From: CAZSDW01 sp964605705
GTDB taxonomy: Bacteria > Fidelibacterota > UBA2242
Length of the DNA: 8,841 nt
Assembly: GCA_964605705.1 (NCBI GenBank)
Contig: CAZSDW010000081.1
Span: 1 to 8,841 of the forward strand
Reading direction: 5' to 3'
The translations under genes and the position numbers were made by a program. Under the pieces are notes generated by a model. That model did not search any database. It was given only the letters and a program-made list of their open reading frames with translations, and had not been told where the DNA came from. This document shows, piece after piece, positions 1 through 6,602 of this stretch. How positions within the stretch are numbered: position 1 is the first letter of the stretch; the number at the start of each line of letters is the position of its first letter.

Positions 1-42
1 AGAAACATAAATCCAACTGCCCCGTATAAATCTCAAGAATTC

Positions 43-71
43 GTTTATAACTACCATGACCGTTGTATAAA
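43..71 (+). promoter_or_regulatory. Possible sigma-70-type promoter for the PBP1A gene
   Basis: A TTTATA box at 43-48 and a TATAAA box at 66-71 are separated by 17 bp, which resembles a -35/-10 pair. Transcription would begin near 78 and leave a leader of about 24 nt before the ATG at 102. The -10 box overlaps the alternative TTG start at 63, so if this promoter is real the TTG cannot be the start. Both boxes are AT-rich and could occur by chance. Bases 1-42 show nothing else I can identify and no convincing end of an upstream gene. Confidence 0.3.
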
Positions 72-101
72 TATCAGAAAAACCGTAATATTCAGGTCAT
101 C

Positions 102-2264
102 ATGGGAAAAGCAGAAAGACATAATAAAATTCTGAGCTGGAAAGCTGCGTTTTTATATGTGCTCGTTATTTTCACTGTTGGCACGTTCCTGGTTCTGGGT
201 ATGTGGTCGTATTTCTCAAAGGATTTGCCCTCAATCGAACAGCTACAGAATATTGATCCGGAACTTATCACCCGAATTTTTTCAGCGGACGGAGAGGTTC
301 TACAGGAATTATATACTCAACGTAGAATATACGTCACCAACGAAAAAATCCCTCAAGCCATGACAGACGCCGTCATTGCGATCGAAGATACCCGTTTTGA
401 AGATCACTGGGGGCTGAGCCTGCGGGATTTCACCCGGGCAATTGTCCTGGATATTTTGACGCTCAGTAAAAAGCAGGGCGCCAGTACATTGACACAACAG
501 CTGGCTCGGATTCTTTATGAATCGATTGGTTTTGACAAAACAATTACCCGCAAAATCAAAGAGCTGCTGACAGCGCTTCAAATCGAGCGGATGTACAGCA
601 AGGCTGAAATCGCCGAGATGTACATTAATCACAGCTGGATGGGTAATGGCGTCTATGGCATCCAAGCCGCAGCAAAACGATATTTCGATAAATCCTCCGA
701 AGACCTGACTGTCGATGAATGTGCGCTATTGGCAGGTATTATCCAGAACACCCGGCGTTATTCGCCAGTCGACAACCCGATCAGCGCTTACCAGCGCCGC
801 AATCTTGTCCTGCTCCGGATGACCGAGCAGGGTTACCTTACGAAGGAAGATTATGCCCTTTATCGCAACGCACCTATTCAAGTTTTGCGCCCCGATCCAC
901 CGGCAACAATAGCTCCGTATTTTGTCGAACAGGTAAGACGTTGGCTGCAACAGGAAGATGAAAAACTGGGAATCGATATTTACCGGGATGGATTATCCAT
1001 TTATACCACCCTCGACACAAAAATCCAGGAAGCCGCGAATGCCGCGTTTACCCAGCACCTTGAAGTCCAGCAGAATTTGCTTAACGAACGACTCCTGTCC
1101 AATCCAAAAGAAATCGAATCGATTATCACCGACACAACCATAACCGTCGAACAGGTTCAGGCAATGATACGGGGTGAGATTCCCATTGAACCATCACTCC
1201 GATATTCGCTGATAGTTCAGGGTGCCTTGATCGCACTGGAACCATCGACCGGTAGAATCCTGGCAATGATTGGCGGTCGGAATTTCGAGGAATCCGAATT
1301 CAATCGCGCCACTCAGGCAAAGCGGCAACCGGGTTCGGTCTTCAAACCCATCGTATATGCAACCGCAATCGATAATGGTTTTCCGGTCACCACCCAGCTC
1401 CTGAATCAACCCATTGTGGTCTATCTTGAAGGCGGTGAAATCTGGCGTCCTCATAATTTCGATTATTCCACCGGAGGTCTGACCACTTTTCGCGAAGGTA
1501 TCCGACGCTCACTAAATCTCGTCGCCGCGAGAGTTGTTCAGGAATTAATTTCTCCAAAATCCGTCGTCGAAACCGCCCGGCGGATGCACTTGACGACTTA
1601 TATTCCCGCGGTCGATGCTATCGCCCTGGGAACGGCGGTTGTCATTCCCCAAGAAATTACATCGGCATACAGTATCTTTGCGAATCACGGAATCTGGGTC
1701 GAACCTATCGCTGTCACACGCATTGATGATCGCTATGGAAATACTATCGCCAGCTATACGCCGCGACAGGAGTACGTTTTCAATGAAGAGGTAGCTTATC
1801 TTGTTACCGATCTGCTGGAAACCAATATTAAACGGGGAACCGGGGGCAGCGCCAGCTGGAAATATGGTTTTCGGTTGACTGCCGGTGGAAAAACCGGAAC
1901 GACAAACGATGCCAGCGATGCCTGGTTTGTCGGCTATACTCCCTACATGGTTGCCGGTGTCTATGTCGGGGTGGACAATCCGCTGGTTTCATTGGGTCCG
2001 AATGAGACCGGCGCCAAAGCAGCACTACCAATCTGGGCACGCTTCATGCGGGATGCCCATAATGCCAAAGGATGGAAAGACAAGCCTTTTACCCGCCCGG
2101 ATAATGTCATTTCCGTAGAAATCTGCAAAGAAACTAAACTGTTACCCTCCGAATACTGCCCGGTAGAAAACGAAATCTTCATCAAGGGTACCGAGCCAAC
2201 CGAACATTGCCAGATCCATACCGATATTGATGAAAAACGTAAAATCGATCGTGTGAATTTTTAG
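102..2264 (+). CDS. mrcA: Bifunctional class A penicillin-binding protein, PBP1A type
   Basis: This enzyme polymerises lipid II into glycan strands and cross-links the peptides on the outer face of the inner membrane. Numbered from the ATG (720 residues), there is a short basic cytoplasmic tail, one membrane segment at about 15-37, a GT51 glycosyltransferase domain at about 45-225 and a transpeptidase domain at about 365-650. The GT51 motifs are intact: IEDTRFEDHWG with the catalytic Glu at 95, GASTLTQQLAR from 126, RKIKELL, and the EMYIN...GVYGIQAAAKRYF block. The transpeptidase has SVFK with the acylated Ser at 412, SLN from 470 and KTGT from 597. The C-terminus carries Cys at 675, 686 and 703, a pattern often seen in PBP1A proteins. 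An in-frame TTG at 63 would add 13 residues. I prefer the ATG because it has a weak AGG at 94-96 and because the likely promoter overlaps the TTG. Nothing is missing or truncated. The family is secure, but the PBP1A subtype is an inference from overall layout. Confidence 0.96.
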   Translation: MGKAERHNKILSWKAAFLYVLVIFTVGTFLVLGMWSYFSKDLPSIEQLQNIDPELITRIFSADGEVLQELYTQRRIYVTNEKIPQAMTDAVIAIEDTRFEDHWGLSLRDFTRAIVLDILTLSKKQGASTLTQQLARILYESIGFDKTITRKIKELLTALQIERMYSKAEIAEMYINHSWMGNGVYGIQAAAKRYFDKSSEDLTVDECALLAGIIQNTRRYSPVDNPISAYQRRNLVLLRMTEQGYLTKEDYALYRNAPIQVLRPDPPATIAPYFVEQVRRWLQQEDEKLGIDIYRDGLSIYTTLDTKIQEAANAAFTQHLEVQQNLLNERLLSNPKEIESIITDTTITVEQVQAMIRGEIPIEPSLRYSLIVQGALIALEPSTGRILAMIGGRNFEESEFNRATQAKRQPGSVFKPIVYATAIDNGFPVTTQLLNQPIVVYLEGGEIWRPHNFDYSTGGLTTFREGIRRSLNLVAARVVQELISPKSVVETARRMHLTTYIPAVDAIALGTAVVIPQEITSAYSIFANHGIWVEPIAVTRIDDRYGNTIASYTPRQEYVFNEEVAYLVTDLLETNIKRGTGGSASWKYGFRLTAGGKTGTTNDASDAWFVGYTPYMVAGVYVGVDNPLVSLGPNETGAKAALPIWARFMRDAHNAKGWKDKPFTRPDNVISVEICKETKLLPSEYCPVENEIFIKGTEPTEHCQIHTDIDEKRKIDRVNF

Positions 2265-2340
2265 ACTGTCGAGATCAAGCTCACAATTGTTACTCCTAAG
2301 TTCCTGATCCCAAAATAAATCTCCGAATATATTGCATTGC

Positions 2341-2370
2341 TTGGACAAGTTATGGAAATTAACCTGTAAT
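2341..2370 (+). promoter_or_regulatory. Possible promoter for the SsnA-like/TM1266-like gene pair
   Basis: TTGGAC at 2341-2346 and TGTAAT at 2365-2370 are separated by 18 bp, close to the sigma-70 consensus. This would give a leader of roughly 38 nt before the ATG at 2415. It lies in the only sizeable gap between the PBP gene and the amidohydrolase (2265-2414), which otherwise holds no ORF and no convincing terminator. A T-run at 2375-2380 lacks a strong stem before it. The call rests on motif spacing only, and the organism's promoter consensus is unknown. Confidence 0.3.
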
Positions 2371-2414
2371 TATGAGTTTTTTCACACTCCCCAAAAATCG
2401 ATTACATAAACAAC

Positions 2415-3734
2415 ATGAATGATCACTATCCAACAGCACCAGAAAGTACCCCCCGCCAGACTGAAGCCAAACCCATCGTCATATACGGCGGTCCGCTTTA
2501 TGACGGAAACGGGACTGTTTACAAAGACGGTGCTGTTTATATATCCAGAGGTGTGGCTGTCGCCGTAGGCGAGGAGGAGACCGTCTTTGGACAAATCCCA
2601 AAAAGTGTCGATATGGAGGTTTATGATACCCTCGGATGTGTCATTTTCCCCGGTTTAATTAATCTTCATCATCACCTGTACCGATCCTTTGCAATCGGGC
2701 TGCCGGCATTTGCATCTGCTGTAAATTCATCAAACGAATCAAATGGATTCTGGGAAAAATACGCCCAGTGTCTGGATGATGAAATCGTTCAGCTAGCGGT
2801 TCTAGCTGGCATTCTAAATTCCATCAAGGCGGGCATAACGACCATTTTCGATTTGCATTCATCGCCGGTCGTCATTAATAAAATACTCACGAATATCGCT
2901 TCGGTTATCTCCCGTGCAGAAATACGGGCTGTTCTCAGTCTTGAAATATCAAATCGGAACGGTGAAGATGTCTTTAACCGAGCCCTCGAAGAGAACCAAA
3001 AATTCCTGGAAACCTCTCCAGAGAATCCGCTTATCCGGGGAATGATCGGGCTGCAGATTGACAGGAATATGCCCGATAAAAACCTTGCGCTTGTCGGCAA
3101 CAGTCTTAAAAATGCTAACGGCGTGCATATCCATGTCGCTTCCGGCGGATCAATCGAACGGCTCAACCGGTATGGCTTACTTGGGGCAAAAACTCTGGTC
3201 GCCGGTCACTTACCGGACAATGTCAGTGAGAGTCAGCTGCTAAAAGAATCGGATGCTGTGGCGGTTCACTCTCCATGTTCACTGACAGTTGATCGGGCCG
3301 GTCATGATTTGCTGAATTTCAAAACCGGTATCGGCAGCGGTGGAGTGGATTCCAGTCTGATTGCCGCTATTCGCCACGAATTTAATCAACACAATTACCT
3401 GAAAACGGAGCCTTCCCGATTAATGCTTCATCTTGACAATTTGCTCCGAACAAATGCAACATTCGCCGGACAATTCTTCCCGGGCAAACCAGGTATTCTG
3501 GCAAAAGGTAACACTGCCGACATCGTTATTTTTGATTATAAACCGGTGACGGAAATAAACAGCGAAAATTATCTGACTCACATCCTTTTCGGAATGCAAA
3601 ACGCCCCGGCAAAAACAGTCCTGACTAACGGTCGGTTTATCTATAATGACCACACTTTTCTCACACTGGACGAAGCGATTATCAGCGATGAATGTCAGAA
3701 GGCGAGTGAACGTTTGTGGAAAAAATTCAACTAA
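2415..3734 (+). CDS. SsnA-like amidohydrolase superfamily protein with degenerate active site
   Basis: The 439-residue protein has the composite fold of cytosolic amidohydrolases. A beta-sandwich N-terminus (about 20-75, YGGPLYDGNGT) and C-terminus (KGNTADIVIFDYKP) flank the barrel. From memory it aligns best with SsnA, the putative aminohydrolase of the E. coli purine/selenium-related gene cluster: AKTLVAG near 257, the HILFGM...VLTNGRFIY stretch and the closing ASERLWKK all have clear SsnA counterparts. The metal motif HxH (His85, His87) and HIH (His238, His240) are present. Other expected residues are not. The Glu after HIHxA is Ser243, the Asp of the TDG motif is Gly309 (SGG), the LVAHG histidine is exchanged with its neighbour (LVAGH, His265), and a substrate-side His is Gln214. 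It may therefore be catalytically inactive, act as a binding protein, or have altered chemistry. No signal peptide is visible. The first 18 residues extend beyond SsnA and no Shine-Dalgarno precedes the ATG, but no other start codon is available in frame nearby. The next gene follows after 18 bp. Family assignment is good; loss of activity is inferred. Confidence 0.85.
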   Translation: MNDHYPTAPESTPRQTEAKPIVIYGGPLYDGNGTVYKDGAVYISRGVAVAVGEEETVFGQIPKSVDMEVYDTLGCVIFPGLINLHHHLYRSFAIGLPAFASAVNSSNESNGFWEKYAQCLDDEIVQLAVLAGILNSIKAGITTIFDLHSSPVVINKILTNIASVISRAEIRAVLSLEISNRNGEDVFNRALEENQKFLETSPENPLIRGMIGLQIDRNMPDKNLALVGNSLKNANGVHIHVASGGSIERLNRYGLLGAKTLVAGHLPDNVSESQLLKESDAVAVHSPCSLTVDRAGHDLLNFKTGIGSGGVDSSLIAAIRHEFNQHNYLKTEPSRLMLHLDNLLRTNATFAGQFFPGKPGILAKGNTADIVIFDYKPVTEINSENYLTHILFGMQNAPAKTVLTNGRFIYNDHTFLTLDEAIISDECQKASERLWKKFN

Positions 3735-3740
3735 TATTCC

Positions 3741-3746
3741 AGGAGA
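3741..3746 (+). promoter_or_regulatory. Ribosome binding site for the TM1266-like gene
   Basis: AGGAGA lies 6 bases before the ATG at 3753, directly after the stop of the SsnA-like gene. It is a strong Shine-Dalgarno match, while the upstream gene has none, so the small protein may be translated more efficiently than its upstream partner. Confidence 0.75.
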
Positions 3747-3752
3747 AATCCA

Positions 3753-4010
3753 ATGAAATCTTTTATCGTCATTGTCATCAATAAACGCAAAAAAGAGGCG
3801 GTCACTGTCCAGAAAATTTTAACCGAATGGGGCTGCCTGATCAAGACCCGGCTCGGTCTGCACGAAGGAGTTCTGGACGATTGTTCAGATATTGGTTCGA
3901 TCATCCTGGAAATGGTCGGAGAGCCGGATCAAAACAAAGAGCTGGCTCGCAAACTGAATCTGCTGGCGGGCGTCAATGCAGAACTGGTCAATATTCCAAT
4001 CGACAAATAG
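3753..4010 (+). CDS. Small TM1266-like protein (putative iron-only hydrogenase system regulator family)
   Basis: This 85-residue protein reads as a complete ferredoxin-like beta-alpha-beta-beta-alpha-beta fold: strand 2-10 (FIVIVIN), helix 15-27, strand 29-38 (LIKTRLGLHE), strand 46-57 (IGSIILEMVGE), helix 61-74 and strand 75-83 (AELVNIPI). The order, length, the RLGLHE turn and the ending LAGVNAELV resemble the TM1266 family, named for its position beside FeFe-hydrogenase maturation genes in Thermotoga and related to ACT and NikR C-terminal domains. Such domains usually form oligomers and may bind small ligands. There is no DNA-binding domain here, so a regulatory role would need a partner. 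It starts 18 bp after the SsnA-like gene with a good ribosome site, so the two are probably co-transcribed. No hydrogenase genes are in the window. The fold is likely, the family probable and the function unknown. Confidence 0.8.
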   Translation: MKSFIVIVINKRKKEAVTVQKILTEWGCLIKTRLGLHEGVLDDCSDIGSIILEMVGEPDQNKELARKLNLLAGVNAELVNIPIDK

Positions 4011-4038
4011 CAACAATTAGCGAGGTTTCCCGACAGTC

Positions 4039-4058
4039 ATTGATATTTCAATATCAAT
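4039..4058. repeat. 20-bp near-perfect palindrome, possible operator
   Basis: Arms ATTGATATT and AATATCAAT are exact inverse complements around a central TC. It sits 29 bp after the TM1266-like gene and 88 bp before the start of the polysaccharide operon. It contains TTGATA at 4040-4045, which resembles a -35 box, but I see no good -10 box at the right distance. It is AT-rich and no T-run follows, so a terminator is unlikely. A dimeric repressor site is an inference. Confidence 0.5.
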
Positions 4059-4081
4059 AAAATTCATCATCAAAAATACAC

Positions 4082-4104
4082 GCCCCGTATTGTATTTATG
4101 GGGC
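4082..4104. other. GC-rich hairpin upstream of the polysaccharide operon
   Basis: GCCCCGTA at 4082-4089 pairs with TTATGGGGC-type bases at 4097-4104, giving 8 pairs including one G-T around a 7-base loop. It has no T-run after it on the + strand. On the - strand it is followed by a T-rich stretch, but no - strand gene is present to terminate. It could be a weak transcription end for the upstream pair or a leader structure for the gene at 4146. Confidence 0.4.
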
Positions 4105-4130
4105 ATTAACCGTAATTTCGGCTGCAATTA

Positions 4131-4136
4131 AAGGAG
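4131..4136 (+). promoter_or_regulatory. Ribosome binding site that supports the GTG start at 4146
   Basis: AAGGAG is followed by 9 bases and then GTG at 4146. It decides the start of the acyltransferase gene, since no ATG lies at a suitable distance. It is the strongest Shine-Dalgarno site in the window and heads the polysaccharide operon. Confidence 0.75.
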
Positions 4137-4145
4137 TCTGTATCA

Positions 4146-5120
4146 GTGGAATTATTACGTTACACCGCAAGTGACCGGAAAGTCTGGGATGATTTTGTCA
4201 GATCGTCCAATAACGGCAACCTCTTTCATTATCGCAATTTCCTCACCTATCACATCGGCAGATCATTCAACGACCATTCATTGATCTTCCTGAAAAAGGG
4301 ACGGATTGTCGCCCTGTTTCCGGCAGCTGAACGAGTCATTGAAGGAGAAAAAGTCCTGCATTCCCATCCGGGTGCCAGTTATGGCGGATTTGTCTATGGC
4401 AGGCTGGGCTACAGCGACGCCGATGAAGCGCTCAAACTGTTTGAGAATTATTGCCGGGAGCAGAAATTTGAGCGCGTTTTCTTCGTACCGACACCGGCAT
4501 TGTATTTTGAAAATTATGACGAAACCATGGAATATGCGCTGCTCTGGAAAAAATTCAGATCCGTAGAGGATTACATTTCAAGCTTCATCGATTTGCAGGG
4601 AACGGAAGAAGATATTTTTAACCGCATGGACAAACGCAAACGCCGCTATGTTCGGTGTCTAGCCAATGATTCTGACCTGCGACTCGAATGGAATAAAAAT
4701 TACGATGAATACTACCCTATTCTTGTGAATAACAAAGCCAGGCACGGTGTGACACCAACCCACTCTCTTGATGAGTTGAAGAAACTCGACCGGTTATTTC
4801 CGGGGCAATTAAACCTGCTGATGTGCTATTATAAGGACGAGCCCGTCGGCGGAACATTGAATTTTACTGCGAATCCGCGGGTCGTTATTATTTTTTATAA
4901 CATGGTCGATGACCGGTTTCAGCATCTTCAGCCCGCCTCATTGCAAATCTGGGAAACGATGCGCTGGGCGCACGCTGAAGGTTTTCGGTTTCTGGATTTT
5001 GGTGTATCACAATTACCCTTAGCGGAAAATCCCCTGACTCCCAGTAAATCGCTGATTATGTTCAAAGAACATTTCGGCAGTCGCAATATGGTTCGTAAAG
5101 CAATGGAAAAACGATATTAG
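4146..5120 (+). CDS. FemAB/GNAT-type acyltransferase or aminoacyltransferase
   Basis: This 324-residue soluble protein starts at GTG with a good ribosome site. It resembles the FemAB-like branch of the GNAT fold (Acetyltransf_6 type), with two tandem GNAT-like halves. Visible signatures are SNNGNLFHYRNFL near residue 20, the HPGASYGGFVYG turn near 74, basic KRKRRYVR near 163, PVGGTLNF near 236 and the C-terminal block FLDFGV...FKEHFG, with FKEHFG at 306-311 typical of the family. Relatives attach amino acids from aminoacyl-tRNA to peptidoglycan precursors (FemX, FemA) or appear as uncharacterised acyltransferases in exopolysaccharide loci. The neighbouring flippase, 29 bp downstream, and glycosyltransferases favour a role in modifying a surface glycan or lipid-linked precursor. 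A role in wall peptides cannot be excluded. It has no signal peptide or membrane segment. The acyl donor and acceptor are unknown. Confidence 0.88.
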   Translation: MELLRYTASDRKVWDDFVRSSNNGNLFHYRNFLTYHIGRSFNDHSLIFLKKGRIVALFPAAERVIEGEKVLHSHPGASYGGFVYGRLGYSDADEALKLFENYCREQKFERVFFVPTPALYFENYDETMEYALLWKKFRSVEDYISSFIDLQGTEEDIFNRMDKRKRRYVRCLANDSDLRLEWNKNYDEYYPILVNNKARHGVTPTHSLDELKKLDRLFPGQLNLLMCYYKDEPVGGTLNFTANPRVVIIFYNMVDDRFQHLQPASLQIWETMRWAHAEGFRFLDFGVSQLPLAENPLTPSKSLIMFKEHFGSRNMVRKAMEKRY

Positions 5121-5149
5121 ACCAATCATCATCATGGTCATCAGATAGT

Positions 5150-6595
5150 ATGGCAGCCAATATCCGCTCACTAACCAAACAGACTCTCGTCTATGGCTTC
5201 GGAACGGTGGCAACACGGTTCATCACCTTTTTACTTTTACCGGTATATACCAACATCCTTGCGCCGGCAGATTACGGGCTGGCAATTCTCGTCTTCGCAT
5301 TCACCGCCTTTATGAATTATATCTATAATTATGGTCTCGATTCTGCTTTCATGCGCCATTACAATGATGACGAGCAGAAATTCAGCCCGGCAGAAGTTCT
5401 GGCAACCTCCATCTGGATGACCCTGGCAAGCAGCGCTCTTTTATCTGTAATTATATACCTCGCTGCAAATCCCTTGAGCACTTTGCTATTATCCGGAAGT
5501 TCGCAGATGATCCTGATGAAATATGCGGCGGTTATCCTCTTTTTTGACTGTATCAACCGAGTGCCATTCGCCCTGTTGCGCATGGAGGGAAAACCGTTCC
5601 GGTTTATCATCATTCGACTGATCAATGTTTTAATTACCCTCGGTCTGAATATCTATCTGGTCGCTTTTCGCAAAGTTGGAATTATTGGCATTTTCCAGGG
5701 CAATCTGATCGCTTCGGCGGTAACGGCAGCAATTTTATACGGCTTTCTGGTGCTGCGCATTACCCGAACATTCAAAGCCGTTCTGGCAAAAGATCTGCTG
5801 CTCTTTGGATTGCCCTTCGTCCCGGTTGGCTTGGCTACTGCGGCAATGGAAATGATGAACCGCTACATTGTAGAACATTATCTGGGGCTCTCGGCAGTTG
5901 GCATCTTCAGTGCCGGTTATAAACTTGGCATTTTTATCTTACTTTTATGTACGGCATTTTTCTATGCCTGGCAACCATTTTTCCTGAAAGCCGGACCTCA
6001 GGAATCCTCAAAAATTCTATTTTCCAGAATATTGAAGTATCTCACACTAGTGACTCTGTCTTTCTGGGTACTTTTGACCCTTCTGATGAAGGAAATTGTC
6101 AATTTTCATATCGGCAATGTTTACCTGATTGGACCAAAGTATGCCAGTTGTGAACCGATGATTCCCTGGATTTTGCTAGGCTATGTATTTTATGGTATCC
6201 ACCTGGTATTTCTGCCGGGTATCTATTTCGAGAAAAAAACCCGCTATCTTGCTTATATCACCGCCTTGTCCGCTTCAGTAAATATCGTTGCCAATTTTAT
6301 CCTGATACCCATTTGGGGAATTATTGGCGCCGCAATCTCGGCTGCCATTGGTTATCTCGTTCAGGCAACCTGTGTTCATTTCATTTCTCAGCGCCTGTTC
6401 AAAGTACCCTATGAATATGCCCGCCTGTTTCTGATCATCGGACTCGCGCTGATTTTTGGCTTTTTAAAATATTTAATCGATTTAAACCTGATGATCCGGA
6501 TCGGAATGATTGTCGCCTTTCCCGTTTTGCTCTATATATTCGGATATTTTAAAAAAGAGGAAATGAATTCCCTGAAATTACTGATCCCGTTTTAA
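5150..6595 (+). CDS. Wzx-type polysaccharide flippase (MOP/MATE superfamily)
   Basis: The 481-residue protein is almost entirely hydrophobic helices, with about 12-14 membrane segments spread from residue 10 to 475. The N-terminus is typical of polysaccharide biosynthesis exporters: SLTKQTLVYGFGTVATRF, then LLLPVYTNILAPADYGLA, then the tyrosine-rich MNYIYNYGLDSAFMRHY turn. The second half begins near 215 with LLFGLPFVPVGLATAAMEMMNRY and the LGLSAVGIFSAGYKLG element, matching the internal two-lobe repeat of the family. It should move lipid-linked glycan units across the inner membrane to the periplasm. Length is normal. The ATG lacks a Shine-Dalgarno and lies just after a four-codon ORF (ATG 5134 to TAG 5148), so translation may depend on ribosomes arriving from upstream. 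No polymerase (Wzy) or ligase is in the window; it may lie further downstream. The family is certain; the transported glycan is unknown. Confidence 0.95.
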   Translation: MAANIRSLTKQTLVYGFGTVATRFITFLLLPVYTNILAPADYGLAILVFAFTAFMNYIYNYGLDSAFMRHYNDDEQKFSPAEVLATSIWMTLASSALLSVIIYLAANPLSTLLLSGSSQMILMKYAAVILFFDCINRVPFALLRMEGKPFRFIIIRLINVLITLGLNIYLVAFRKVGIIGIFQGNLIASAVTAAILYGFLVLRITRTFKAVLAKDLLLFGLPFVPVGLATAAMEMMNRYIVEHYLGLSAVGIFSAGYKLGIFILLLCTAFFYAWQPFFLKAGPQESSKILFSRILKYLTLVTLSFWVLLTLLMKEIVNFHIGNVYLIGPKYASCEPMIPWILLGYVFYGIHLVFLPGIYFEKKTRYLAYITALSASVNIVANFILIPIWGIIGAAISAAIGYLVQATCVHFISQRLFKVPYEYARLFLIIGLALIFGFLKYLIDLNLMIRIGMIVAFPVLLYIFGYFKKEEMNSLKLLIPF

Positions 6596-6602
6596 CCTTC
6601 CA

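Noticed and set aside
309..665. 118-codon open frame on the - strand
   Set aside because: It is opposite the conserved GT51 motifs of the PBP gene, whose coding sense is beyond doubt.
2357..2380. Possible terminator, a small AT-rich stem followed by six T
   Set aside because: The stem has only five AT pairs and is separated from the T-run, so it is too weak; the same bases fit a -10 box better.
2790..2808. Inverted repeat CAGCTAG / CTAGCTG with a 5-base loop
   Set aside because: It arises from the repeated peptide pattern LAVLAG in the SsnA-like gene, and 7-base arms are short enough for chance.
5134..5148. Four-codon ORF (ATG to TAG) just before the flippase start
   Set aside because: It has no ribosome site and such short frames are common; possible reinitiation is noted in the flippase entry but it is not called as a gene.
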